Program-made: the position numbers and the translations under genes
From: Flavobacteriales bacterium
GTDB taxonomy: Bacteria > Bacteroidota > Bacteroidia > Flavobacteriales > Flavobacteriaceae
Reading direction: 5' to 3'
Assembly: GCA_017303755.1 (NCBI GenBank)
Contig: JAFLBS010000001.1
Coordinates: forward strand, 1,054,001-1,118,000
Length of the DNA stretch: 64,000 nucleotides
Part shown: in pieces, positions 50,160 to 59,162 of the stretch
How positions within the stretch are numbered: position 1 is the stretch's first letter
Layout of the letters: every line of letters starts with the position of its first letter
The notes under the pieces: generated by a model
Told to the model about the DNA's origin: nothing
Databases searched by the model: none
Seen by the model: the letters and a program-made list of their open reading frames with translations, nothing else

Positions 50160-51371
50160 ATGTCATCAAACAAAAAGTCGGCAGCAATAGGATTCATTTT
50201 CATCACGATGTTGATTGACATCACGGGTTGGGGAATTATCATTCCGGTGATACCCAAACTGATTCAGGAATTGATTCACGACGATGTAAGTGAAGCCGCT
50301 AAAATTGGCGGTTGGATTGCGTTTGCGTATGCGATTACCCAATTTATTTTTGCTCCGATTATTGGGAATTTGAGTGATAAATTCGGGCGACGACCGATTA
50401 TTTTAATTTCGCTTTTTGCCTTTGGTTTGGATTATATTTTGTTGGCTTTGGCGCCTAATATTACGTGGTTGTTTATTGGTCGAATTATAGCCGGAATTTC
50501 GGGTGCGAGTATCACGACAGCTTCGGCTTATATTGCTGATGTGAGTACGCCTGAAAACCGTGCGAAAAACTTCGGGATGATAGGCGCAGCGTTTGGTTTG
50601 GGCTTTATTATTGGTCCGGTTATTGGCGGATTATTAGGTCAATTTGGTTCTAGAGTTCCGTTTTATGCGGCAGCTGTATTGTGTTTATTGAACTTTTTAT
50701 ACGGTTACTTTATTTTACCCGAATCGTTGCCTGAGCACAACCGAAGAGAATTCAGTTTGAAACGTGCCAATCCGATAGGAGCGTTTATGAATTTGAGAAA
50801 GTACCCGCAGTTGATAGGTTTAGTGATTTCGATATTTTTGTTGTATACGGCATCGCATGCGGTTCATAGCAATTGGGGTTATTACACGATTTACAAATTC
50901 AATTGGGATGAGAGGATGATTGGACTTTCGTTGGGAGCAATTGGATTGTTAGTAGGTTTGGTACAAGGAGTTTTAATTCGTTGGGTGAACCCCAAATTAG
51001 GCAACGAGAAAAGTGTGTACGTTGGAATGGCATTGTACACTTTTGGTATGTTATTATTTGCTTTAGCGACTGAAAGTTGGATGTTGTTTGTGTTTTTGAT
51101 TCCGTATTGTTTGGGCGGAATTGCTGGGCCGGCGATGCAATCCTTAATTTCTGGGCAAGTGCCACCCAATGAACAAGGCGAAATTCAAGGAACATTATCA
51201 AGTTTGATGAGTGCTTCGGCAATTGTTGGACCACCAATGATGTCGACGGTTTTTTATTATTTCACTCATAAAGAAGCACCGTTTCAATTTGCGGGAGCGC
51301 ATTTTGTTTTGGGTGCGTTTTTGATGTTGGTCAGTACACTGATTGCCTATTATACTTTACGAAAAAAATAG
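50160..51371 (+). CDS. MFS exporter, TetA/TCR-like
   Basis: A 403-residue major-facilitator protein with twelve hydrophobic segments. The start chosen is MSSNKKSAAIGF; in-frame codons upstream lie in the structured element. The motif between TM2 and TM3 is GNLSDKFGRRPIIL (the MFS loop 2-3 signature), and TM4-5 has GRIIAGISGAS and FGLGFIIGPVIGG, as in 12-TM drug:proton antiporters such as TetA. DVSTPENRAKNFG is typical of the tetracycline-class group. It could export drugs or metabolites; resistance is not established by the sequence. Confidence 0.9.
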   Translation: MSSNKKSAAIGFIFITMLIDITGWGIIIPVIPKLIQELIHDDVSEAAKIGGWIAFAYAITQFIFAPIIGNLSDKFGRRPIILISLFAFGLDYILLALAPNITWLFIGRIIAGISGASITTASAYIADVSTPENRAKNFGMIGAAFGLGFIIGPVIGGLLGQFGSRVPFYAAAVLCLLNFLYGYFILPESLPEHNRREFSLKRANPIGAFMNLRKYPQLIGLVISIFLLYTASHAVHSNWGYYTIYKFNWDERMIGLSLGAIGLLVGLVQGVLIRWVNPKLGNEKSVYVGMALYTFGMLLFALATESWMLFVFLIPYCLGGIAGPAMQSLISGQVPPNEQGEIQGTLSSLMSASAIVGPPMMSTVFYYFTHKEAPFQFAGAHFVLGAFLMLVSTLIAYYTLRKK

Positions 51372-51390
51372 AATTGCATTTCTAAAAGAT

Positions 51391-51439
51391 AAATCCCAAA
51401 TTCCAGATGTTATACTTTGGAATTTGGGATTTGTTTTTT
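51391..51439. terminator. Strong bidirectional terminator
   Basis: A perfect 15-bp stem (51391-51405 with 51418-51432; AAATCCCAAATTCCA and its complement) with a 12-nt loop, between converging genes. Confidence 0.9.
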
Positions 51440-51452
51440 GGAATTTAACCTT

Positions 51453-53723
51453 TTATTCTTTTACAATTTTTACTGTTTTTTCTTGTCCTTCCGAAATTAC
51501 TTTAACGAAATAAATTCCAGTTGATAATTCGCTCAAATCAATTTCAGTTTGCAAACTATTTACTTTTTGTAAAAGCATAGTTTGCCCTAAAAGAGAGGTT
51601 ATTTCAACTGAATCAATTGAACTTTCATTTGAAATGGTCAAACTGTTTTTTACCGGATTTGGGAAATAATTCAAATGTATGAACTTATTTTCTTGGTTTG
51701 ACAATGATGAAACAGTAGTAACAACATAATTGGTAAGTATTGGTAAATTATAATCGAAAAAGATGTTAGCCTCATTAAATATTGCATCTAAGAGGGCAAT
51801 AGTGGAAATAGGTTTAATTTTATAAGTGATGTAGCCGTGACTTAAAGGTTCATTATTTGACCCAGGCAAATTTATATTTTCAAATAAGAATTCTAGATTA
51901 TTGTTTTTGTTTTTTACTCTGCAATTATGGCTAGCTGAAATTAATTCGAAAGTGTTTCCATCTAGTTTATTGTATAATTCGTTTACTACTTTAACGTTTA
52001 TTGCTTCTGATGTTCCAATATTTTGAAATCGAATGGTGTAATGTAAATACTCATTTTGTGCCTGAGCCAACGAAATATCTGAGCCTTCATGCACCACTAT
52101 ATCATTTGGATCTTGTGAGTTAACTGCAATTTGAGTAATTGAACTTGTATTATTCGTTGGAGTAGCATCGGTTGCATTAGGAAGTATATTTCCAGTAAAT
52201 GTTGCATTAGTACCAATATCAACTGTTGGCGGTGTCATAACTTGAAATTTAACCGCACGAATCATTCTGCTTTCAAAAGGAGCAAGAGTAGAATAATTAA
52301 AAGTTAATGTGTTTGATGTTGTTGAATTTGGAGAGACATTACTTGACAAAAACGTCATTTTTGTGTTGTCATATTGCATCGTGATTTGACCACTTAATGT
52401 TGTACTTCCATTATTTTTATACCAAATATCATATAAAACAGGTAATCCAGGTATTACATTTCTTGTTGGGATTAAAACAATTTCTAAATCATCTACACTA
52501 GCATTTGAAGTGACGCAAAAATCGGATGCAGTAATTGTTCCTGGTGTAGATAAATTGAACACTTGATTTGCTGGTGTTACAGTAAAATAATTTGGTAATT
52601 GTACAGAAACTGTATTTGTACCCGAATCACCAATTAAATAATATTGATTATTAAAATAATTGGCGGTATAACTGGTGTACGTGTCTGAACCATTTACGTT
52701 TGTTACATGTATAGAATTGAGATAACTATCATTTGTATCACAGCCATCATTTTCATTGTCAAATTTTACTTTTCCTAAAATTCTATTTTTCAAAACTACA
52801 ACATAGGCATAATTTACTGAACAGTTACTAGTGTTTCCAGCTTCACAAATTTGATAACCAATGAAATATGTTCCTTCAGGTACATTTGCAATCGTAATTG
52901 TTCCATTAGTATTAATTGTAAATCCTGGATAAGTATATAAAGTAGTTATAATTACTTGAGAAGATGAAACTGCGTTACCATTTAATGTATCATTGTTTAA
53001 AATACTTGCTGTCGTAGTATTTGGATAATTGGGAGCACTAAAATCATCGTAATTTGCAACAAGCGTTGAGTTTCCGTTCACTTGAACAAACGCATTAGCA
53101 GTATCACAATTTGTGGGGTTTAAAATTTCACAAATTTGGTATTGTACTATATAAGTGCCTGGAACTGTGCCTTGCGCAACTGTAATGGTACCATCCATAT
53201 TTAAGGTAAGGCCAGAAGGAATATTGTAAGAAGTTAACGTAACACTAAAACTTCCTACAGGAATACCACAAAAAGTATCATTAGCTAAAACACTCGAAGT
53301 TGACCCTCCAATATCTGAATCTATAGGAGTTGGGCTAAAATCATCACCTACGGCATCAATAACTCCAGCATAAACAAAAACTGACGCATAGGCAATATCG
53401 CAATTGGTTGGATTGGCAATTTCACATATTTGATAAGTTACGGTATAAAATCCTGCTGGCGAACCATCGTAAACATTAATATTTCCAGATGTTGTATCAA
53501 GATAAATCCAAGGATACTGATTAGCTATAACGGTAATGCTAACATTTTCAATTGTAGCCGGATTGCCATTTAATGTGTCCTCGCCATAGTTATTGTCATA
53601 AAAAATATTTCCGAATCCACCACCAGAACAACCGCCTGCGGTAATATAATCATCATTGGCAATGATTTGTGCAGAAACAACTGCAGATGCAATAATTAAA
53701 AGAAATGTGTAAATTTTTTTCAT
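51453..53723 (-). CDS. T9SS cargo with Ig-like repeats (paralog 3 of 3)
   Basis: A 756-residue secreted protein with signal MKKIYTFLLIIASAVVSAQ. About four repeats of roughly 90 residues begin with 'NDD' or 'NDTxxG' and end with YQICEIxNPTNCDxAxAxVxV (N-terminal 310 residues), resembling bacterial Ig-like adhesin repeats. A middle segment (KVKFDNENDGCDTNDSYLNS) looks like a prealbumin/SdrD-B-type start. A DUF7619-like domain follows (SQDPNDIVVHEGSDISL...YTIRFQNIGTSEAINVKV). The C-terminus is a T9SS type A domain (YFPNPVKNSLTISNESSIDS...GQEKTVKIVKE). Third gene of a tandem trio with 3-bp spacing. Confidence 0.9.
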   Translation of the reverse strand: MKKIYTFLLIIASAVVSAQIIANDDYITAGGCSGGGFGNIFYDNNYGEDTLNGNPATIENVSITVIANQYPWIYLDTTSGNINVYDGSPAGFYTVTYQICEIANPTNCDIAYASVFVYAGVIDAVGDDFSPTPIDSDIGGSTSSVLANDTFCGIPVGSFSVTLTSYNIPSGLTLNMDGTITVAQGTVPGTYIVQYQICEILNPTNCDTANAFVQVNGNSTLVANYDDFSAPNYPNTTTASILNNDTLNGNAVSSSQVIITTLYTYPGFTINTNGTITIANVPEGTYFIGYQICEAGNTSNCSVNYAYVVVLKNRILGKVKFDNENDGCDTNDSYLNSIHVTNVNGSDTYTSYTANYFNNQYYLIGDSGTNTVSVQLPNYFTVTPANQVFNLSTPGTITASDFCVTSNASVDDLEIVLIPTRNVIPGLPVLYDIWYKNNGSTTLSGQITMQYDNTKMTFLSSNVSPNSTTSNTLTFNYSTLAPFESRMIRAVKFQVMTPPTVDIGTNATFTGNILPNATDATPTNNTSSITQIAVNSQDPNDIVVHEGSDISLAQAQNEYLHYTIRFQNIGTSEAINVKVVNELYNKLDGNTFELISASHNCRVKNKNNNLEFLFENINLPGSNNEPLSHGYITYKIKPISTIALLDAIFNEANIFFDYNLPILTNYVVTTVSSLSNQENKFIHLNYFPNPVKNSLTISNESSIDSVEITSLLGQTMLLQKVNSLQTEIDLSELSTGIYFVKVISEGQEKTVKIVKE

Positions 53724-53726
53724 AGT

Positions 53727-56222
53727 TTATTCTTTTACGAATTTAATAGTTTTTTCCTGTCCTCCTGAAGTCACTTTTACAAAATAAATACCACTAGATA
53801 GTGTACTCAAATCAACTTCAGTTTGTAGACTATTCACTTTTTGTGAAAGTATATTTTGCCCTAAAATTGAAGTAATTTCTATTGAATGAATCAAACTTTC
53901 ATTGGAAATCGTCAAGCTGTTTTTCACTGGATTTGGGAAGAAATTCAAATTCGTAAAAGCAAAATTTGGGTTGCCTAAAGTTTCAACAAATTCAGTTGTA
54001 CACGTATTTGTGATGATTGCGGGATTAAAGTCAAAATAAATCTCAGCCGTATTCGGAATGATATCACCAATGGCAAAGCCTGCTTTAGGTTTGATTTGAA
54101 AGGTAATAAAACCTTTACCAATTTGAGAATTAGGTACTGATGGTGGTAAATTAATTCCGTCAAATCTCCAAGTCAAATTTCTCTCGATTCTTTCTAAAAT
54201 ATAATCATGGGATGCATCTATCATTCGGATGGAACTTTCATCTAATTGTGCGTCCAATACATCATCTACACTTACATTTATAGCATTGGCATTTCCTGTG
54301 TTTTCAAAACGAATGGTATAGGTTAGGTAATCATCTGCAGTAAAACTGGCGAATTCAATCTGTCCGCCGTGGTGTTCTTGTTTGTCATTTGGATCATAAG
54401 CAGCAGCAATTGCTCTAGTTAAAGTTGCAGAATTGTCCAATACAAACGAGTCTCCAATTGGTGTAGTGATTGAAACCGTATTGGTAAGGGTTTGTCCTAA
54501 ACTTACATTAGGTAATGTTGGCACCTGCATTGAAACAATTATTGAAATTATTTGTCCAGGCATTAAATTAGTATAATCATAAGTAAATCCATTCGGAATA
54601 GATGTGGTTCCAGAAACAGAAATCGAGGTTATTGTAAGTACTTGATCTGAATTGAAAGTCAAAGTACCTGATGGGATAATTTGAGTTCCATTGTTTTTTA
54701 TCAAAATAGTATTAAAATACTGAAATCCAGGTCTTGGGGAATCAAAGTTACTAAATTGAACACTTACATTAGTACATGGAGTTGCGGTGATAGGAAAGTT
54801 ATAGGTTGTTATTCCTGATCCGTTTGGAACAGTGATGTTGGAATAAGTAAGACCCGATGTTGAAAAACAATTCGAGTAGTAATCATTGATTTCATAATTT
54901 ATAGAGTAACTACTTGTCGGATTGCTTTCAAACAAATACATTAAGCCTGTTGATGAAGCAGTTGATACTGTACTACCATTGTTTATTTGATAAGTGAAAT
55001 TACCATAATTCACAGTGAGTTCACCATTGTCTTGAACTCCGTTATTATTAGTGTCTAAGAAAGCGTTTAGTAATAATCCATCGCTCGTATTTAATTGAAT
55101 TGTTGAGGTTGAATAATCGAAAATAGGTGTATTAAATATAGGATGTGTAACTTGAACAGCAGAAGAATGAGTGATTGAACCTGAATTAATATCGGCTTGA
55201 GTCAAAACATGGTTGGCACTAAATGTAGTACTGTCTGTTGTTTGTCCTTGTAATGATTCAAGTTGTCCATTAATGTCTAATGTAGCGCTCGTTACTATCA
55301 CATTTGAAATGGGTATACAAGCATTATTTGTGATGCTAAATTCATAGTGAATGATATCGCCTACGTTTACATAACCATCATTGTTGTAATCTTGATACGT
55401 TCCTTGCATAGCATAATCAATAAGATCGTATCCTTCAACTAAAATAGGTAGTACATTGGAAATGCAATTTTGACTCGTCATTACAACAGCACTATAAATT
55501 TCAGGAGCCAGATTCACGGTTACAGTAGATGTATTTCCTGCCAAAGTAATTAAATCGGAACTATTGGTAAAAATTAATAATGTCCAAGTGGTTTCTGGTA
55601 AATTCCCTATGGTCACCGTTCCACTAGGATTAGAACAAGTAGGTTGTGCAATTGATACTATGGTTGGAGTTTCAGGTATAATTACAGTGATGGTTTGGTT
55701 ATGAACTGTTGAATTTCCACAAGCATCGATTGCAATCCATGTTCTAATCATTGTTTTGTATCCTGAATTTTCGGGTGTATACAAAGTTTCTTCAGAAAAA
55801 GTAACATTGGGTACACCACAATTATCCAAAAATTGTACAAAACTAGGGTTAGGTATTGCATCGCAATTTACGGTTATATCTCCAGGAAAGTTCCCAATTA
55901 AAAATGGCGCTGTTGTGTCTTGAACCGTAATGGTTTGAGTTGCAGTAATGCTATTTCCAGAAGGATCAGTTGCTGTCCAAACTCTATTAACCTGAAAATT
56001 TCCTGGGCATATACCTTGAATTGTTTCATCCACAAACGTTACAGTTACTGTTCCCGAATTGTCAGTGGCCGTCATTTGTATAAAGTTGGGACCGTTTCCA
56101 CATTCAACAATGGAAGGAGCTGGAGTTGAAGTAGTCCAAACTGGCGGTTCGGTATCGGTTGGATTGGCGAAAGACACAAAATGCGTCATCACCCAAAAAA
56201 TAATTGTGAGACATTTTTTCAT
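53727..56222 (-). CDS. T9SS cargo with HYR-like start (paralog 2 of 3)
   Basis: An 831-residue secreted protein. It starts MKKCLTIIFWVMTHFVSFA (signal), then two HYR-like modules (about 28-175: MTATDNSGTVTVTFVDETI and WTATDPSGNSITATQTITVQD). A region with EF-hand-like text (GTYQDYNNDGYVNVGDIIHY; FLDTNNNGVQDNGEL) follows. The last 200 residues are nearly identical in outline to those of the upstream paralog: DPNDKQEHHGGQIEFASF...NTAEIYFDFNPAIITNTC, then a T9SS type A domain ending GQEKTIKFVKE. The stop and start codons on both sides are 3 bp from the neighbours. Confidence 0.9.
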   Translation of the reverse strand: MKKCLTIIFWVMTHFVSFANPTDTEPPVWTTSTPAPSIVECGNGPNFIQMTATDNSGTVTVTFVDETIQGICPGNFQVNRVWTATDPSGNSITATQTITVQDTTAPFLIGNFPGDITVNCDAIPNPSFVQFLDNCGVPNVTFSEETLYTPENSGYKTMIRTWIAIDACGNSTVHNQTITVIIPETPTIVSIAQPTCSNPSGTVTIGNLPETTWTLLIFTNSSDLITLAGNTSTVTVNLAPEIYSAVVMTSQNCISNVLPILVEGYDLIDYAMQGTYQDYNNDGYVNVGDIIHYEFSITNNACIPISNVIVTSATLDINGQLESLQGQTTDSTTFSANHVLTQADINSGSITHSSAVQVTHPIFNTPIFDYSTSTIQLNTSDGLLLNAFLDTNNNGVQDNGELTVNYGNFTYQINNGSTVSTASSTGLMYLFESNPTSSYSINYEINDYYSNCFSTSGLTYSNITVPNGSGITTYNFPITATPCTNVSVQFSNFDSPRPGFQYFNTILIKNNGTQIIPSGTLTFNSDQVLTITSISVSGTTSIPNGFTYDYTNLMPGQIISIIVSMQVPTLPNVSLGQTLTNTVSITTPIGDSFVLDNSATLTRAIAAAYDPNDKQEHHGGQIEFASFTADDYLTYTIRFENTGNANAINVSVDDVLDAQLDESSIRMIDASHDYILERIERNLTWRFDGINLPPSVPNSQIGKGFITFQIKPKAGFAIGDIIPNTAEIYFDFNPAIITNTCTTEFVETLGNPNFAFTNLNFFPNPVKNSLTISNESLIHSIEITSILGQNILSQKVNSLQTEVDLSTLSSGIYFVKVTSGGQEKTIKFVKE

Positions 56223-56225
56223 AGC

Positions 56226-58550
56226 TTATTCTTTTACAATTTTCACTGTTTTTTCCTGTCCTTCAGAGATTATTTTTACAAAATAAATTCCTTTTGAAAG
56301 TTCGCTCATGTCAATTTCAGTTTGTAAGCTGTTTACATTTTGCGACAGTATGTTTTGGCCTAAAATTGAGGTTATTTTAATCGAATCAATTAAGAAAGTA
56401 TTTGAAATTGTCAAATTATTTTTCACTGGATTTGGAAAGAAATTCAAATTCGAAAATACAAAATTAGGATTGCTTAATGTTTCAACAAACTCTGTTGTAC
56501 ACGTATTGGTAACAATAGCAGGATTAAAATCAAAGTAAATCTCAGCTGTATTCGGAATGATATCACCAATGGCATAACCCGCTTTTGGTTTGACTTGAAA
56601 CGTAATGTAACCATGACCAATTTGTGTATCAGGAACCGATGGCGGTAAATTAATTCCGTCAAACTTCCAAGTTAAAGCACTTCCGATTCTTTGTAAAACA
56701 TAATCATGCGAGGCAGCAACCATTCTAATCGTGGTTTCATCCAATTGATTATCTAAAACATCTTCCACACTTACATTTATGGCTTCGGCTGTTCCTGTGT
56801 TTTCAAATCGAATGGTGTAGGTTAAATAATCGTCAGTAGCGAAATCAGCAAATTCAATTTGACCGCCGTGGTGTTCTTGCTTATCGTTAGGGTCGTACGA
56901 ACCTACAATGACTTGGGTCAAATTAGAAGTGTTATTATTCGGATTGATATCGTTGTTTGGGATGGTAACCGATGCTGTATTGGTTACTAAATCACCTAAA
57001 TTTACAGTTGGAATTGTAGGTACTTGCATAGTAACTAACAGATGGATGTATGCGTTAGGCGCTAAATTTGAGAAAGTGTAAGTCAAACCAGTTGGTGTTA
57101 CTACTGCATTCGGATTATTACATGATAGTAAATTAACGTTGTTACCATTAGTAAAAGTTAGTGTTCCAGAAGAAATCGGTTGATTACCTGGGTTATAAAT
57201 TTGAATGATGTTCTGATACGTAAAGCCCGGTCTTGGAGGAGCTGAGTAATTACCCAAATAAACACTCAAATCTGTGTTTTGAATTATTGATATGGGAAAA
57301 TTATAAGTAGTTATTCCAGAACCATTAGCTACAGTAATATTAGAAAAAGAAGTAGTACAAATCACATTTGTATTGGGCGTAACATAACTTAAATTATATG
57401 TATTTGTAGGATTGTTTTCATACAAATAAACAATCCCAGAACCTGAATATAAATAAGTAGCTGTTCCGCCATTCAAAGAGTAACTGAAATGACCACCAGT
57501 ATAAAAACTTTCATTACTGTCCTTAATTCCATTGGTATTAGTGTCAACAAAAGCTTGGAGTTTTATTCCATCTGAAATGGGTAACGTTGTGGTTACGCCA
57601 TCCAAACAATTTTGAACACCATTGTCGGCGCAAAAACAAAGGTAATGAAACACACTTGCAGCGTTGATGTTGGCTTGCGTCAGTACATGAGTTGCCGTAA
57701 AAGTAGTCGAATTTGAACTTCCAGCAGGTAAACTAACAATACTTCCACCATCAACTATTAATTGATTTTGACACGATACTATGTTGGTAATTTCAGTGCT
57801 TCCAATGTTGGTTAATGTAATTTGATAGTTAATGACATCGCCTACATTAACGAAACCATCATTGTTAAAATCGACATAGATGCCTTCAAAATTTACTGCT
57901 AATTGATTCGCATTAACTGTAATGGTAGCGTTAGCTGTATCACAATTCGTAGGGTTTAAAATTTCACAGATTTGATAGATAATATTGTAGGTTCCAGAAG
58001 GTGTATTTGAACTTACCGTTAATGTACCATCAGGATTAAATGTAAATCCAACTGGTACAAATATGGGTGTAGTTGTAACAAAATTTAGATTTACAGGGGT
58101 GCCATTGAACGTGTCATTTAGTAGTACGCTGGGAGTTAAAACTCCATTTCCATTGATGGTAAAGTTATCATTCACAGCATCAATCCATCCAGCCGAGACA
58201 TAAATGGTTACAACTGCCGAGTCACAATTAGTTGGGTTGGCAATTTCGCAAATCGTGTAACTTACAGTATAAGTTCCTGCTGGAGTATTGGGACCAACTA
58301 CTACTGCACCAGTATTTTCGTCAACAGACGGGACATTGACAGCTGGTGGTGGTATTATGTTATTTACACTTACCGAAATTAATGATAGGTTAATTGCATT
58401 CCCGTTGAACGTATCATTGGTAAAGATGTTTCCAACGTTACTATTTCCTATAAATCCGTTGGTAACAGGCATAATATCATCGTTAGCTACAATCTGCCCA
58501 AATCCTAAAATTCCAATAAACAATACTACGAAAGTGTAAATTTTTCTCAT
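56226..58550 (-). CDS. T9SS cargo with Ig-like repeats (paralog 1 of 3)
   Basis: A 774-residue secreted protein with signal MRKIYTFVVLFIGILGFGQ; the ATG was preferred over a TTG six bases upstream. Two Ig-like repeats (YTICEIANPTNCDSAVVTIYV and YQICEILNPTNCDTANATITV) are followed by a module with GIYVDFNNDGFVNVGDVINY and FVDTNTNGIKDSNES, whose Asp/Asn-rich loops look calcium-binding. The DUF7619-like domain and T9SS type A tail (FPNPVKNNLTISNTFLIDS...GQEKTVKIVKE) end the protein. It is the promoter-proximal gene of the trio; a -7 box TATTTTTG lies at 58570-58577. Confidence 0.9.
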   Translation of the reverse strand: MRKIYTFVVLFIGILGFGQIVANDDIMPVTNGFIGNSNVGNIFTNDTFNGNAINLSLISVSVNNIIPPPAVNVPSVDENTGAVVVGPNTPAGTYTVSYTICEIANPTNCDSAVVTIYVSAGWIDAVNDNFTINGNGVLTPSVLLNDTFNGTPVNLNFVTTTPIFVPVGFTFNPDGTLTVSSNTPSGTYNIIYQICEILNPTNCDTANATITVNANQLAVNFEGIYVDFNNDGFVNVGDVINYQITLTNIGSTEITNIVSCQNQLIVDGGSIVSLPAGSSNSTTFTATHVLTQANINAASVFHYLCFCADNGVQNCLDGVTTTLPISDGIKLQAFVDTNTNGIKDSNESFYTGGHFSYSLNGGTATYLYSGSGIVYLYENNPTNTYNLSYVTPNTNVICTTSFSNITVANGSGITTYNFPISIIQNTDLSVYLGNYSAPPRPGFTYQNIIQIYNPGNQPISSGTLTFTNGNNVNLLSCNNPNAVVTPTGLTYTFSNLAPNAYIHLLVTMQVPTIPTVNLGDLVTNTASVTIPNNDINPNNNTSNLTQVIVGSYDPNDKQEHHGGQIEFADFATDDYLTYTIRFENTGTAEAINVSVEDVLDNQLDETTIRMVAASHDYVLQRIGSALTWKFDGINLPPSVPDTQIGHGYITFQVKPKAGYAIGDIIPNTAEIYFDFNPAIVTNTCTTEFVETLSNPNFVFSNLNFFPNPVKNNLTISNTFLIDSIKITSILGQNILSQNVNSLQTEIDMSELSKGIYFVKIISEGQEKTVKIVKE

Positions 58551-58569
58551 AATCAATATTTTAACAAAC

Positions 58570-58577
58570 CAAAAATA
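58570..58577 (-). promoter_or_regulatory. -7 box of the T9SS cargo operon
   Basis: TATTTTTG on the minus strand, about 20 nt before the start codon of the first gene of the trio. The -33 element is weak. Confidence 0.4.
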
Positions 58578-58641
58578 AGAAAATTACTTATAAAACGATG
58601 TTCCGAATGAGAATTTGATGGTTCTCATCGAGAATTTGAAG

Positions 58642-59079
58642 CTATTGTAAATAAAAACAGTGATTGTAGTAGTCTATAATGGCTTTTCCTTGTAACAAAA
58701 TATCAGCCCCAATAATGCCATCAACGGGTTTGGCCTTGTATTGTGTCAGTGCAGTATTCACATGGGTTAAATCGAAAATCACCAAATGGCATTCAGTATC
58801 TTTCCATCTTCCTAATTGCAAAAAATTGTTTTTAGAAAGTTGAGTGTACATTCCGGTTGCGCCTGCACCAGCTGCTTTTGTTTTGGAATGTTCCGATTGC
58901 AACTGAAACTTTTCAATGCTTTCAAAACCAACACAACTATTGCTCGCGCCTGTATCTAAAATAAAATTTCCTTTTACACCATTAATGCTTGCTTTGATGA
59001 GCAAATGCTGGGTTTTGGAGACTTTAAAATTGATTTTTTTGTATTTTTCTTTCCGAAGAAGTTCTTGAATGGCTTTCAT
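58642..59079 (-). CDS. Retropepsin-like aspartic protease-fold protein
   Basis: A 145-residue protein starting MKAIQELLRKEKYKKI. An in-frame ATG 18 nt upstream lies inside an inverted repeat and is rejected. The catalytic motif is FILDTGASNSCVG (Asp42-Thr-Gly), followed by a flap-like glycine run (AAGAGATGMYTQ) and DGIIGADILLQGKAIIDY, the second psi-loop of retropepsins. There is one D-T-G per chain, so it would act as a homodimer. No signal peptide is seen. It lies downstream of the CHAT protease gene on the same strand, across a 24-bp inverted repeat. Confidence 0.85.
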   Translation of the reverse strand: MKAIQELLRKEKYKKINFKVSKTQHLLIKASINGVKGNFILDTGASNSCVGFESIEKFQLQSEHSKTKAAGAGATGMYTQLSKNNFLQLGRWKDTECHLVIFDLTHVNTALTQYKAKPVDGIIGADILLQGKAIIDYYNHCFYLQ

Positions 59080-59091
59080 AGTTGTTGAATT

Positions 59092-59162
59092 TGTCATTTC
59101 GACGAAGGAGAAATCACATGATCCAGATTATTTGATGAGATTTCTCCTTCGTCGAAATGACA
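59092..59162. repeat. Perfect 24-bp inverted repeat (GTCATTTCGACGAAGG family)
   Basis: Arms at 59092-59115 and 59139-59162 are exact complements, with a 23-nt loop. A related sequence occurs at about 17645-17670, and the layout matches the 25-bp inverted repeat at 188-472. The right arm reaches into the last codons of the CHAT gene. Confidence 0.85.

Noticed and set aside
50160-51371. Calling the MFS gene a tetracycline-resistance gene
   Set aside because: Family resemblance to TetA is clear, but substrate specificity cannot be read from the motifs; no resistance context is present.
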